A DNA stretch of 64,000 bases from Breoghania corrubedonensis (GTDB lineage Bacteria > Pseudomonadota > Alphaproteobacteria > Rhizobiales > Stappiaceae): positions 998,078-1,062,077 of the forward strand of contig NZ_QAYG01000001.1 of assembly GCF_003053845.1 (NCBI RefSeq). The letters run 5' to 3'. Under the pieces are notes generated by a model. It saw nothing but the letters and a program-made list of their open reading frames with translations. It made no database searches and was not told where the DNA came from. A program made the translations under genes and the position numbers. This document shows, piece after piece, positions 53,539 through 63,097 of the stretch (positions within the stretch are counted from its first letter, which is position 1; every line of letters starts with the position of its first letter).

Positions 53539-54129
53539 TCAGGCGGCGAGACCCGACGGTCGGAAATCCGCACGCGACAAGACCATGTCGACATGCTGCA
53601 ATTCGCACATTTGCGGCTTGCAGAAAAGACGCGAAGTGCCGGTGATGGCAAAGCCGAGCTTGCGGTGCAGTCCTATGGAGGCGGCATTTTCCATAAACGC
53701 GCCCGAGCCGATCGTCTCAAAGCCATACGTATCAAAGGCATGGGCGAGGACATGGCTCACCGCCTCGCTCATCAGCCCGCACCGCCAATGGGGCCGCGCG
53801 AGCCAGAATCCGATTTCCGGCTCCCCCTTGAGACCGCGCATTTCCACGATACCGATGAGACCGCGCGCCTCTCTTGCGCGCAGTTCAAGCACGAGCGGAA
53901 GAGCCTCCCCCACCCGCATCTTCTCGCGCGTGCAGGCGATGAAGTCATACGCCCCCTCGAGCTCATGCGGCCACGATACGGACGCCAGCATGCGCGTGAC
54001 TTCGAAGTCGGAGAGCGCGACATGGATGTTTTGCGCATCGCTTTCCACTGGCGGACGAAGGCGAAGGCGCGGCGTGAGCAATGTCACGCCGCGCGTGTCG
54101 TCGCACGCGGTCGCGTGATCGCGGATCAC
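53539..54129 (-). CDS. GNAT family N-acetyltransferase (RimJ/RimL type), first of a pair
   Basis: A 196-residue acetyltransferase. LLTPRLRLRPPVESDAQNI is the usual N-terminus; EIGFWLARPHWRCGLMSEAV and NAASIGLHRKLGF are the acetyl-CoA and C-terminal GNAT motifs. The GTG at 54129 overlaps the stop of the paralogous gene (GTGA). Substrate unknown. Confidence 0.88.
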   Translation of the reverse strand: MIRDHATACDDTRGVTLLTPRLRLRPPVESDAQNIHVALSDFEVTRMLASVSWPHELEGAYDFIACTREKMRVGEALPLVLELRAREARGLIGIVEMRGLKGEPEIGFWLARPHWRCGLMSEAVSHVLAHAFDTYGFETIGSGAFMENAASIGLHRKLGFAITGTSRLFCKPQMCELQHVDMVLSRADFRPSGLAA

Positions 54130-54758
54130 AGGTTCGCTCTCCAGCCCTTCAGCGCTTCCCAGGTCTTGCGGTCGAGACGGTAGGTCTCCACCGGCACGGT
54201 GACGCCGCCATGGGCGAGCGAACGCATCATGCCGCTTTCGGCGTACTGGAAACCGCACTTCTCGATGACCCGGCGCGAAGCCGGATTGGTGAGCCGGCAG
54301 GACGCCAGGATCGCATGGTGGCCGGCAATGGAAAACGCGTGGTCGATGACCGCCTGTGCGGCCTCGGTGGCGTAGCCGTGGCCCCAGAAGGGTTCGCCGA
54401 TCCAGTAGCCGAGTTCCGGTTCACCGCCGTGGCCGACGGGCCCGAACTGGTATCCGCACGCGCCGATGATGCGGCCGGTGGCCTTCATGCGCACGGCGAA
54501 GTTTCCCGTTCCCGGCTCGGAATTGTTCGCGCTCTGGATCCACTTGCGGGCGTCGGTAATGTCATAGGGATGCGGCATGCGGGCCAGCATCTCCGCCACG
54601 CGACGGTTGTTGGCGAGGAATACGATATCGGCGGCGTCATCCATCGTCGGACGATCGAGCTTGAGGTGCTCGAGCGTCAGCGTCGGACGCGCCGCCGCCG
54701 ACAAGCCGGGATCTTCGTACCTTTCGCCTTCGAAGAGGCTATCGCTTTCCAGAACCAT
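54126..54758 (-). CDS. GNAT family N-acetyltransferase (RimJ/RimL type), second of a pair
   Basis: A 210-residue acetyltransferase, clearly related to the next gene. ELGYWIGEPFWGHGYATEA is the acetyl-CoA motif; NPASRRVIEKCGFQY is the C-terminal motif. The pair of GNAT genes between rpmA and obgE is common in Rhizobiales. Confidence 0.9.
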   Translation of the reverse strand: MVLESDSLFEGERYEDPGLSAAARPTLTLEHLKLDRPTMDDAADIVFLANNRRVAEMLARMPHPYDITDARKWIQSANNSEPGTGNFAVRMKATGRIIGACGYQFGPVGHGGEPELGYWIGEPFWGHGYATEAAQAVIDHAFSIAGHHAILASCRLTNPASRRVIEKCGFQYAESGMMRSLAHGGVTVPVETYRLDRKTWEALKGWRANL

Positions 54759-54801
54759 GACTTTCTCCGATCAGGTCCTCGTCTGCCAGCCGGGCAAACG
54801 A

Positions 54802-54834
54802 AAAGGGGAGATGGGTTTTCGTCCCATCTCCCCT
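54802..54834 (-). terminator. Rho-independent terminator of the rplU-rpmA operon
   Basis: Perfect 12-base arms AGGGGAGATGGG and CCCATCTCCCCT flank a 7-base loop. On the minus strand the stem is followed by TTTTCGTTT. It lies about 70 bases after the rpmA stop. Confidence 0.88.
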
Positions 54835-54905
54835 GATCTCAAATCGGTCAGTTCAGACCGCCGGGTCGATGAGACACCGGCAATCTGATGAAATCATATG
54901 CCGGC

Positions 54906-55181
54906 TTATTCCGCTGCTTCCATCGTCGTCGTCGGGAGCACGGATACGTAGGTTCGGCCGTTGGCTTTGGCTGCAAATGCAACATGGCCTTCAACCTTGG
55001 CAAAAATCGTATGGTCCTTGCCCATGCCGACATTCGTGCCGGGATGCCACTTGGTGCCGCGTTGACGCAGAATGATGTTGCCCGGAATGACGGCTTCGCC
55101 ACCGAACTTCTTCACGCCGAGACGACGGCCAGCCGAATCGCGACCGTTACGCGACGAACCGCCTGCTTTTTTGTGAGCCAT
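54906..55181 (-). CDS. rpmA: 50S ribosomal protein bL27
   Basis: A 91-residue ribosomal protein starting [16 protein letters not shown], the bL27 signature, with [13 protein letters not shown]. It follows rplU by 99 bases. Confidence 0.98.
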   Translation of the reverse strand: MAHKKAGGSSRNGRDSAGRRLGVKKFGGEAVIPGNIILRQRGTKWHPGTNVGMGKDHTIFAKVEGHVAFAAKANGRTYVSVLPTTTMEAAE

Positions 55182-55280
55182 GACGTATCTCCTAAAACCT
55201 TGTGCGAGGCATGTGGCGCTTCCAGCGCCCGCGGGATGGCCCGCCTTGTCCGCCTCACCTTGTCCCTTGTCGCGTCCGGC

Positions 55281-55910
55281 TTACTTGCCGGCGAGTTCCT
55301 TGGCCTGCTCGACCCAGTTGTCGCGCTCGAAGCGGCCCTTGATGCCGGCCTCGTCCTCGACGCGCGCCACATCCTCGTCCGTCATCGAAGCGATCTGCGC
55401 GTAGGTGGTGACACCCGCCGCATTCAGCTTCTTCTCGATGGCCGGGCCGAGACCCTGAAGCTTCTTCAGGTCGTCAGCCCCGGAAGCGGCTTCGGCCGCG
55501 GCGGCCGGTGCCGCCGTCGCCTCGGACGCCTTGTCCGCAGGAGCGGCGGCTTCCGCCTTGGCCGGCTTCTTCGCAGCCTTCGCCGCCGGCTTGGCGCCGC
55601 CGGTCAGGATGTCGGTGATCCGGACCAGCGTCACCTCCTGGCGGTGACCCTTCTTGCGGCGGTAGTTCTGGCGGCGCTTCTTCTTGAAGATGATGATCTT
55701 CCGGTTGCGCGCCTGTTCCACCACCTCGGCCGCCACGGAGGCGCCCTCGACAGTCGGCGTGCCGATCACCGTATCCGTCTCGCCACCGACCATGAGCACG
55801 GTGTCGAACATCACGGTATCGCCGGCCTCGCCGGAAATCTTTTCGACCTTCAGCAGGTCGTCTGCGGCAACACGATACTGCTTGCCGCCCGTCTTGATAA
55901 CAGCGAACAT
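55281..55910 (-). CDS. rplU: 50S ribosomal protein bL21 with C-terminal helix-hairpin-helix extension
   Basis: A 209-residue form of bL21. Residues 1 to about 103 are the ribosomal domain ([30 protein letters not shown]). An Ala/Lys linker then leads to a helix-hairpin-helix-like domain ([20 protein letters not shown]), a length variant common in alphaproteobacteria. AAGGA lies 8 bases before the ATG. Confidence 0.96.
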   Translation of the reverse strand: MFAVIKTGGKQYRVAADDLLKVEKISGEAGDTVMFDTVLMVGGETDTVIGTPTVEGASVAAEVVEQARNRKIIIFKKKRRQNYRRKKGHRQEVTLVRITDILTGGAKPAAKAAKKPAKAEAAAPADKASEATAAPAAAAEAASGADDLKKLQGLGPAIEKKLNAAGVTTYAQIASMTDEDVARVEDEAGIKGRFERDNWVEQAKELAGK

Positions 55911-55933
55911 CGCTGACGTCCTTCATCACTTTG

Positions 55934-55966
55934 CCGCAGATGCCATTCGTCTGGCATGTCTTGCGG
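55934..55966 (-). promoter_or_regulatory. Hairpin in the rplU leader, candidate r-protein autoregulatory element
   Basis: On the minus strand an inner stem ATGCCA/TGGCAT with a 6-base loop is enclosed by CCGCA/TGCGG, with an asymmetric internal loop. It lies about 25 bases before the rplU start. The position is right for an autoregulatory leader, but no family match was made. Confidence 0.4.
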
Positions 55967-56503
55967 ACCTTGTGCGCACCCTTCGGCGCCGCGGTCATTC
56001 GCGGACTTTGGTGGACGCGTCACCGCCGGACCGGATGGTCGTGAAGCGAGTGGAAAAGCGTCGATGAGCCTCGGGCAGCGCGTTGGGCGAGCAGAACCCG
56101 CCATTCGCGAAGCCTGCGCAATATACGGTTTAGCCCCCTCGCGTCAACGCTTGATGCGCAGATTCGCGCCGCTGGCCTGCGCTTTTTTGCGGGCCGGGCG
56201 CACAAGACCCGGCTTGCTCCTGTCCCGGACCGTATTCCCGGCACGGGCTCCCGCGCCGGGGCAAGCGCTGGTGCAACATCCGCGAAGCTTGCGCGGCGCG
56301 CGGCGGAGAGCCCCCCTCCCTGAAGCCCCGAGCGCGGAGCCGCCAGCGGTGTCGATTTCATTTTATACATGGAAAAATCGGCGGAATCCCGGGCGGGAGG
56401 GATACTTTGGCTATCGTCGAGGATTTGAGACTTCCGGCGGGCCTTGCACCGGAGCTGGCCCGTGTGTATGTTCCGCGCCGCCAGCCGACGTGGCGGACCT
56501 TGC
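55967..56503. other. Intergenic region between rplU and tRNA-Ser, no gene seen
   Basis: About 540 bases. It must hold the divergent promoters of rplU (minus) and the tRNA (plus). It contains several GC-rich inverted segments but no T-tract terminator and no domain-bearing frame. Confidence 0.5.
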
Positions 56504-56593
56504 GGAGAGGTGCCGGAGTGGTCGAACGGGGCGGTCTCGAAAACCGTTGAGCGCGCAAGCGTTCCGAGGGTTCGAATCCCTCTCTCTCCGCCA
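56504..56593 (+). tRNA. tRNA-Ser (anticodon CGA)
   Basis: A 90-base class II tRNA. The acceptor GGAGAGG (56504-56510) pairs with TCTCTCC; the anticodon loop reads CTCGAAA on a GCGGT/ACCGT stem, giving anticodon CGA for codon UCG. A long variable arm (GCGCGCAAGCGT region) and the GAGGG-TTCGAAT-CCCTC T arm follow. CCA is encoded. Confidence 0.96.
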
Positions 56594-56594
56594 T

Positions 56595-56620
56595 TCAGCT
56601 TTTTAATTAGCTGATTTTAT
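56595..56620 (+). terminator. Rho-independent terminator of tRNA-Ser
   Basis: TCAGCT and AGCTGA arms around an 8-base AT loop, followed by TTTTAT, start directly after the CCA end. Confidence 0.75.
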
Positions 56621-56856
56621 TGACGTTCATTTTTTCGGCGCCTTACGGCTCCTCATGAGATTCTCGGTTTCCGCACCCGCGGATATTCACCGGCGGTTTT
56701 CCGCGTGGGAAAACTTTCAGAACATCCCGCGGCTCCAGTGCCTCCCTCATGTCGGAAGATATCGTATTCAGCGGCAATCGTTGGTCCCGCGAAGGGACAC
56801 GAGATCTGATCGTATCTGCTCAAGGGACTGAGGCCGGATAGACGTGCGCGAGCCGA

Positions 56857-57279
56857 CTACGACCGCGCCTCGCGCAGTGCTTGCCGCAAGAGTTTGCGTT
56901 CCTCGAAATCCAGGGTCACGTCGCGCATGATTGCGGCGATCGCCGTCAGGTTGCCGGTCTCGTCTTGAAACGGGACGATCGAAAACTGAACGGAGATACG
57001 CGTTCCGTTCTTGCGCACCGCAGGCACCGAAAGCAGATCTCCGGCTCCGTACACCGTCTTTCCGGTGCGCATCGTCTTTGCATAGCCCGTCCAGTGCCGC
57101 TCCCTGGTGTTTTCCGGGATTATGATATCGAGAGACTGGCCGAGAGCCTCGCTTTCGCTGAAACCGAATATGCGCTGCGCGCCGGCGTTCCAGAACCGGA
57201 TAATCCCTTCCTGGTCGCAGACGACCACCGCATCGGGCATGCCTTCGAGGAGCTTGATGGCGATTTCGTTCTTTTCCAT
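56857..57279 (-). CDS. Stand-alone PAS domain protein
   Basis: A 140-residue protein that is essentially one PAS domain: LLEGMPDAVVVCDQEGIIRFWN, AQRIFGFSESEALGQSLDIIIP, and IVPFQDETGNLTAIAAIMRDVT. No output domain follows. It could be a sensory adaptor or a partner for a kinase elsewhere. The ATG at 57279 was chosen because upstream residues are not PAS-like. It is isolated from neighbours on both sides. Confidence 0.85.
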   Translation of the reverse strand: MEKNEIAIKLLEGMPDAVVVCDQEGIIRFWNAGAQRIFGFSESEALGQSLDIIIPENTRERHWTGYAKTMRTGKTVYGAGDLLSVPAVRKNGTRISVQFSIVPFQDETGNLTAIAAIMRDVTLDFEERKLLRQALREARS

Positions 57280-57761
57280 AGCCTCATGGCCCTTCGGATT
57301 TTGGCGGTCTCTCGCGACGTGTATGGAACCATGGCGACCATCTGCCAAGGCCAGCCGCCTGCACGCAACAGGGAAAACCATCAACGAGACGCACGGAACG
57401 CGGGGAAAGCTGGCGTTCGGATCATGTCCCGAAAACGGATTTCAAAGCCGCGTCCGCCGTCCATGCGAAACGTAGTGCGGGCGCGTTCCGGGCCTTCGGT
57501 TCACCCCTTTGCGCAACGGCGCCCGGCAAGGGGCGGAAGACGTCGGCATATGGTGCGGCGTGGATAGCCAATTGGAATCACGGTGTAAACTCGCGATGTG
57601 CCAGTATCGTGGAGATCGCAGACAAGTCCGCTCCGGCAGACCAGTGTGGCCGTGGGCGTGCAGTCGGGAAGCTCCCCGAACAAGAAGAACCGGCACGCGT
57701 CGGCGGGCCGGTTCTTCGATCGCGAAAGGAGCGCACCAAGCGGCGGCGCTTTCATTCTTCT
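57280..57761. other. Intergenic region, no gene; contains a terminator-like hairpin
   Basis: About 480 bases. The main signal is an 11-base inverted repeat, GAAGAACCGGC (57684-57694) and GCCGGTTCTTC (57707-57717). On the minus strand it is followed by TTGTTCGG, a weak T tract, and could stop transcription from the solute-binding protein gene. Confidence 0.5.
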
Positions 57762-57878
57762 CTAGAGCATATCCCGATCAGATTGAACCAATCTGATCGA
57801 TAAGGATATGCGCAAGGTATTGATCTGGAGCGGTTTCTTGTCGTTCAGACGATTCCGTCTGAACGACAAGCGCTCTAG
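57762..57878. repeat. Palindromic dispersed element with terminal inverted repeats
   Basis: A 117-base element bounded by CTAGAGC (57762-57768) and GCTCTAG (57872-57878). Inside are two hairpins. The first combines GCATATCC/GGATATGC with CGATCAGATTG/CAATCTGATCG around a 3-base loop (57767-57811). The second is a perfect 15-base stem, CTTGTCGTTCAGACG and CGTCTGAACGACAAG, with a 4-base loop (57837-57870). The right end supplies the TAG stop of the solute-binding protein gene. A shortened copy lies at 5742-5779. Confidence 0.7.
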
Positions 57879-59467
57879 TCGGCGAGATCCACGCCGTAGA
57901 AATTGTGGGTTCCCATAGGATGGATCTTGTAGCCGATGACTTTGGGGGACATCGGCATGAAATCGATGGAATGGGCGATGGTCATGATCGGAGCCTGCTC
58001 CTTCACGATGATCTGAGCCTCTTTGTAGAGCCTCGTCCGCTCCGCGATATCGGACGTCACCTTGGCCTTCCGGATCAGTTTTTCATAAGGCTGATAGCAC
58101 CAGTTGGCCGTGTTCGAGCCCCCCACCGCATCGCAGCCGAGCAGGACCGACAGGAAATTGTCCGGATCGCCGTTATCGCCGATCCATCCAAGCAGCGCGG
58201 CGCCATCGCGATTTATGTCCTTGCTGCGGCTGAGATATTCGCCCCATTCGTAGGAGACGATCTCGGCTTTGACACCGACCCTGGCAAGGTCCGCCTGCAT
58301 CATTTCCGCCATGCGGTGCGCATTGGGGTTGTAGGAGCGCGAAACCGGCATAGCCCAGAGCTTCATGGTCAGATCGCTGACCCCGGCTTCCTTGAGCATC
58401 CTGCGGGCTGCGTCGGGGTCATACGGATCGTCGACAACGGCATCATTGTAGGACCAGATTGTCGGCGGGATCGGGTTCTTGGCGATCTGACCCGTGCTCT
58501 GGTAGACGGCATTGATGATGGCCTTCTTGTCGACGGCCATGTTCAATGCCTTGCGGACCTTCGGATTGTCGAAGGGAGCCTGCTTCGTGTTGTAGGCGAG
58601 ATAGCCGAGGTTGAGCCCCTCCTGCGCCATCACCTTGATGTTCGGGTCATCCTTCATGGCCTGAATATCCGCGGGGTTGGGATAGGGCATGATCTGGCAC
58701 TCGCCGGCCTTCAGACGCTGGTATCGCACGGACGCGTCTGGGGTAATGGCGAAGATGAGATTGTCCAGTGCGGGCGCGCCTGCCCAGTAGTCCGGGTTGG
58801 CGACATAGCGGATGACGGCCCCCTTCTGATACGAGACGAACTTGAACGGGCCGGTGCCGATCGGCTTCTCGTTCAACATCTCAGGCGTCCCGGCCTTCAG
58901 CAGATGGTCGGCGTACTCGCTGGACTGGATGGACGCGAAATCCATTGCGAGGTCGGACATCATAGGCGCTTCGGGCCGCGAGAGGACGAACTTGACCGTG
59001 TGGTCGTCGATCTTGACGATATCGCGGATCAACGCCGACAGGCCCATGGCGTTGAAGTAGCCCCAGTTGCCTCCCTCCACACCGTAGAACGGATTGTCGG
59101 TCAGACGCTGCCTGTTAAAGCTGAACAGGACGTCATCGGCGTTGAAATCGCGTGTCGGCGTGAATTCGGCGCTTGAATGGAACTTCACGCCCTTGCGCAA
59201 ATGAAACGTGTACTCCAGCCGATCTCCGGAGATGTCCCAGCTTTCCGCCAGTCCGGGAACGACAGTCGTCGTGCCGGTCTTGAATTCGACGAGGCGGTTG
59301 AAGACCGGACGCGAAGACGCGTCGAAGGTCGTGATCGACGTGTAGAGCGCTGCGTCGAAACCTTCCGGCGATGCGTCGGAACAATAGACCAGCGTCTTTG
59401 CGGTGGCGGAAGACATTGTGAGTGCCGCCATTATGGCGACGGTAGCGACCCCGGTTTTGAGGTTCAT
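57875..59467 (-). CDS. Family 5 extracellular solute-binding protein (peptide/heme type)
   Basis: A 530-residue periplasmic protein with a signal peptide (about residues 1-23, ending S-A-T-A). It resembles DppA-type receptors: PGLAESWDISGDRLEYTFHL, GTGPFKFVSY, and YLAYNTKQAPFDNPKVRKALN. AGGAG precedes the ATG. No permease or ATPase genes are adjacent, so it must share a transporter or be part of a split system. Its stop codon lies inside the palindromic element. Confidence 0.9.
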   Translation of the reverse strand: MNLKTGVATVAIMAALTMSSATAKTLVYCSDASPEGFDAALYTSITTFDASSRPVFNRLVEFKTGTTTVVPGLAESWDISGDRLEYTFHLRKGVKFHSSAEFTPTRDFNADDVLFSFNRQRLTDNPFYGVEGGNWGYFNAMGLSALIRDIVKIDDHTVKFVLSRPEAPMMSDLAMDFASIQSSEYADHLLKAGTPEMLNEKPIGTGPFKFVSYQKGAVIRYVANPDYWAGAPALDNLIFAITPDASVRYQRLKAGECQIMPYPNPADIQAMKDDPNIKVMAQEGLNLGYLAYNTKQAPFDNPKVRKALNMAVDKKAIINAVYQSTGQIAKNPIPPTIWSYNDAVVDDPYDPDAARRMLKEAGVSDLTMKLWAMPVSRSYNPNAHRMAEMMQADLARVGVKAEIVSYEWGEYLSRSKDINRDGAALLGWIGDNGDPDNFLSVLLGCDAVGGSNTANWCYQPYEKLIRKAKVTSDIAERTRLYKEAQIIVKEQAPIMTIAHSIDFMPMSPKVIGYKIHPMGTHNFYGVDLAD

Positions 59468-59576
59468 GTCGTGCTCCTGTCTTGGTTTTTCTCTGAAGGT
59501 GAAGGTCCGCGCGGGGAAGGAGAACTCCGCGCGGTTTGGTGCGGCGGCTTTCCGGACCGGTCGCGGTTCGCTCTCT

Positions 59577-60503
59577 TCACGAGAACGACGCCACAAGCCG
59601 ATTGAAGAGGAAGTCGCCGATTTCGGGAAAAATCCGCGGGCCGTGTTCGCTGATGGCCTCGCCCTGGCTCATGACCGACAGAATGACCGGCTTCGAAGAG
59701 GGCATGGCGATGCGAACAAGGTCATGTCTGTAGTATGAAGTGCGGGGATCTCCGGTCCATGAGGTGTAGCCGGCCTTGCTCCAGATCCGGGCCTCGGGGG
59801 GCAAATGGGCCCCGAGAAACTCCGACACCTGATAGCTGGGCAAGGCGGCATCCACGCGCGTGCGATCGCGAAACAGGATCTGTTGCGCCATCTCTCGCGC
59901 CTGCGCGCTCAGGGGCAGATCGCCCGAGAACAGCTCATGGAAAAGCCGGGCGCCGGCAAGTGGCGTGAGAACGTTCAGGTTGGAGCCGTCCGATCCCGCC
60001 AATTGCGCTTCGCGGCCGTAGCGGATGTCCCCCATCAACTTCAAGGTGATGTTGCATCCCGCCCATTCGGGCCAGCCGAGCTTTTCAAAGAAGCGATTCA
60101 GGTTTTCCCTCTTTTCGCGCCAGGACACAAATACCTCGGGATCCAGCGCGGTATCGCCTGTCGTATGCGTCAACAGATCGATGATGTAGTTGGTCGCCGT
60201 ATTCGAAGACCAGGTGATCATGTCGCGGATGGCCTGATCCAGATCGTCCGGCCGGTCGACCTCCCCGCATTCGAGCGCGCGGAGCACGTGCACCAGATGA
60301 AACGCCTTGACCAGGCTGCAGGGGTAGCATTTCCAGGTTCCGTTGAACGCAAATCCGGCCGGCGCCCGCCTCGCTTCCGTCTCGCGCAATGCAACTAGGC
60401 CGAAAGTCCCCTCGTTGAGACCATACTCGCCGTATCTGGACAGCAATTCCGATACGGCATCGCGGCAGAGCGATGACCACTTTTCCTGCTCAGCAAAAAA
60501 CAT
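59577..60503 (-). CDS. Beta-lactamase-fold serine hydrolase
   Basis: A 308-residue protein with class A beta-lactamase-like motifs: S-x-x-K in CSLVKAFHLV, S-x-N in TWSSNTATN and a K-x-G triad element in WSKAGYTSW. No signal peptide is evident from the ATG at 60503, which has a purine-rich AAGAAG just upstream. Such proteins may be peptidases or esterases as well as lactamases. It is transcribed ahead of the peptide-binding protein gene and divergently from a LysR gene, so a peptide or amide substrate is plausible. Confidence 0.8.
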   Translation of the reverse strand: MFFAEQEKWSSLCRDAVSELLSRYGEYGLNEGTFGLVALRETEARRAPAGFAFNGTWKCYPCSLVKAFHLVHVLRALECGEVDRPDDLDQAIRDMITWSSNTATNYIIDLLTHTTGDTALDPEVFVSWREKRENLNRFFEKLGWPEWAGCNITLKLMGDIRYGREAQLAGSDGSNLNVLTPLAGARLFHELFSGDLPLSAQAREMAQQILFRDRTRVDAALPSYQVSEFLGAHLPPEARIWSKAGYTSWTGDPRTSYYRHDLVRIAMPSSKPVILSVMSQGEAISEHGPRIFPEIGDFLFNRLVASFS

Positions 60504-60674
60504 TCTTCTTCTTACTTTCCCTTGTGAACCCGGAGAGCAGGCCGGCGGCCGCCTTGTCGGCGAGGAAAATTCCCATGCCGCAGGCTGCGGTGCGCGCCTC
60601 TCTCTCGACACGTTAGACAAGGGGATCTCATCCGTATAATAATTATTATGCGCTCTAGTATTACTGAGGTGATC

Positions 60675-61544
60675 ATGAATCTTCGCGAGATGGAGCTCTT
60701 CGGCACCTTGATGCGCGTGGGAACGACCATTGAGACGGCTCGACTCCTGGGCATCTCGCAACCCGGCGTCAGCGCCCAGCTGAAACGGCTGGAAAGCCGG
60801 CTTGGCATGGCCCTGTTTCATCGAACCGGCAACAGGCTGGAACCAACCCAGGAGGCGGAGGCGATCTATGCCCTCTCCGGGCCAATCTTTGCGGCACAAG
60901 CCCAGATCCGGGCGAAATTGCCGGCCTTGCGAAACCGTGCGACCCGACCTCTGGCCATTTCGGCAACACCCGCCCTCGTGGACGGCTTTCTCGGACCGTT
61001 TCTCGTGAAGGCGGGCTACGGGGAGTGGAAGAACGCCCTCGATCTGCGGATCAATTCACCGGAAGAGGACCTTCGCAATGGCCTGGCCGACATAGGCTTG
61101 CAGATGGCGTTCCCGCCGAAGGTCGAGTTTCATGCCTATACGGTGGGATCCAGCACACTCGTTGCAGTCATACGCGAAGACCATGAGCTCGCCCGCCGGG
61201 AAACCGTGGACTGTCGGGCCATCTCGTGCCAGCCGCTCGTTTGTTTCGACCCTGAATGGTCTCCGATGGGGGCGCATGTGCAGCGCGCCTTTTCCGCTCA
61301 GGGCCTCGTCTATTCTCCCGCTTGCACGGTTCCCTATTGCGCCAATGTCTGCGCTCTGGTGAAGGCTTGTGGCGGCGTTGGCATTGTCGACGAGATGACG
61401 GCCCGATCCTGCGAAGGCCAGGGAATGGCATGGAGACAGATCGACGGCCTCTCCGGTATTGCGATCGTCGCCTTTCACCGCCGCAACGAACCGCTCAGAG
61501 CAGCGGCAGGAAATCTTCTCAAATGCTTCCGCTCGAGCGACTGA
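60675..61544 (+). CDS. LysR-family transcriptional regulator
   Basis: A 289-residue regulator with an N-terminal HTH (NLREMELFGTLMRVGTTIET, LGISQPGVSAQLKRLESR) and a LysR ligand domain. The ATG at 60675 has GAGGT 5 bases upstream. It is divergent from the hydrolase/solute-binding pair and precedes guanine deaminase, so it may control both. Confidence 0.9.
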   Translation: MNLREMELFGTLMRVGTTIETARLLGISQPGVSAQLKRLESRLGMALFHRTGNRLEPTQEAEAIYALSGPIFAAQAQIRAKLPALRNRATRPLAISATPALVDGFLGPFLVKAGYGEWKNALDLRINSPEEDLRNGLADIGLQMAFPPKVEFHAYTVGSSTLVAVIREDHELARRETVDCRAISCQPLVCFDPEWSPMGAHVQRAFSAQGLVYSPACTVPYCANVCALVKACGGVGIVDEMTARSCEGQGMAWRQIDGLSGIAIVAFHRRNEPLRAAAGNLLKCFRSSD

Positions 61545-61705
61545 AAGGCGTCTATATCCTCACCGCTTGCCTGACGGCGAAGTGGCGCTAGGGCGAGGGC
61601 GAAAAGGTCTTCGCACACGCTCGGACATGACCGCGAGTTGCCAAATTCCGCATGAGGCCGCAAAAGTCACTCGACAGACATCACAAAGATAGCGGTTCGC
61701 AGACG

Positions 61706-63097
61706 ATGGACGACCTGAAGGGCAAGTTGGTGCGGGCATGCGGCTTTCATGCGCCCGCACCCGGCGAGATCGAAACGCTTGGCGACACGTTGATCGATAT
61801 CGCCCGGGACGGAGTGATCCGGGACGTCGTGCGCAGCGACGAGGCTCGCTACGACAGGGTTATGAACGAAGCCAGACGCGCGGCGCGGCTTGTCGAATTG
61901 CCGAAGGGGCGGTTCCTTCTTCCCGGGCTTGTCGATCTTCATATCCATGCCCCGCAATACCCCCAGGTCGGGAATGCGCTGGATGTACCGCTGGAGGACT
62001 GGCTCCAGACCTACACGTTTCCGATCGAAGCACGCTACGCGGATGCTGCCTTCGCGCGCCGCAGCTATTCGCTGCTGGTCGAGGACCTGCTCGCCTCGGG
62101 CACAACGACGGCGATGTACTACGGAACCATTCACGACGAGGCGAACCGGTTGCTTGCCGATATCTGTATCGAAAGGGGCCAGAGGGCCCTGATCGGCAAG
62201 GTGGCGATGGACCATCCCGACCAATGCCCGGACTATTATCGCGACAAGAATGCGAAAGCGGCCATAGCCGGCACGCAAAGCCTCATCGATCATATCCGCT
62301 CCCATCCCGACAACGTGGACGGCCGGGTCTTGCCGGTCGTCACTCCTCGCTTCATTCCTTCGTGTACCGATGCGCTGCTTGAAGATCTGGGCGCGCTGGC
62401 GGCCGACCATGGGTGTCACATTCAGACCCATTGTTCGGAAAGCGACTGGGAACACGCCTTCGTGAAGGCACGTTTCGGTGCGAGCGATGCCGAAAGCCTC
62501 GACCGTTTCGGCCTCCTGCGGGAGCGAACGGTACTCGGGCACGGAAACTTCCTGTCGGCTGCCGACATGGACAGGATTCGCGCGCGCCGGGCAGCGGTTG
62601 CACATTGTCCGTTATCGAACGCCTATTTCTCCGGCGCAGTCTTTCCGCTGAAGGACGCATTGCAAAAGGGGCTTCGCGTCGGCCTTGGCACGGATATCTC
62701 CGCCGGCGCCACGGTGAGCCTTTTCGACAGCGCCCGATCTGCGATTACCGCATCGCGCATGCTGGAAACGGGGACGGATCCTGATCTCGATCCCGACAGT
62801 CGGTCACGCCATGGCGGGGCGCGGATCGATTTTCGCGACGCATTCCATCTTGCGACGGCCGGAGGCGGAGCCGCCCTTGGCCTGCCCGTCGGCTTGTTCC
62901 GGCCGGGGTTTCAGTTCGACGCCATCCTCATTGATCCCGATGCGCCGCTCGGTTCGATCCGGCTCTGGCCCGAACTTCACGACGGAGAGCAGATCCTCCA
63001 GAAAATAATCTTCACCGCAGCCCGCGCCAACATCGAACAGGTCTGGGTTGGCGGCGCGGCTTGCGCGGGAACATCCTTCGATCGCCGGGCGGATTGA
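61706..63097 (+). CDS. guaD: Guanine deaminase
   Basis: A 463-residue zinc amidohydrolase converting guanine to xanthine. PGLVDLHIHAPQYPQVG and LQTYTFPIEARYAD are guanine-deaminase signatures. Metal and catalytic segments are HIHAPQ, HCSESDWEH, VLGHGNFL and GLGTDISAG. The ATG at 61706 lacks a clear ribosome-binding site; an ATG at 61652 would add 18 residues. Confidence 0.93.
   Translation: MDDLKGKLVRACGFHAPAPGEIETLGDTLIDIARDGVIRDVVRSDEARYDRVMNEARRAARLVELPKGRFLLPGLVDLHIHAPQYPQVGNALDVPLEDWLQTYTFPIEARYADAAFARRSYSLLVEDLLASGTTTAMYYGTIHDEANRLLADICIERGQRALIGKVAMDHPDQCPDYYRDKNAKAAIAGTQSLIDHIRSHPDNVDGRVLPVVTPRFIPSCTDALLEDLGALAADHGCHIQTHCSESDWEHAFVKARFGASDAESLDRFGLLRERTVLGHGNFLSAADMDRIRARRAAVAHCPLSNAYFSGAVFPLKDALQKGLRVGLGTDISAGATVSLFDSARSAITASRMLETGTDPDLDPDSRSRHGGARIDFRDAFHLATAGGGAALGLPVGLFRPGFQFDAILIDPDAPLGSIRLWPELHDGEQILQKIIFTAARANIEQVWVGGAACAGTSFDRRAD

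Noticed and set aside
60651-60659. Third copy of the palindromic element (GCGCTCTAG)
   Set aside because: Only nine bases match and no hairpin core is nearby.
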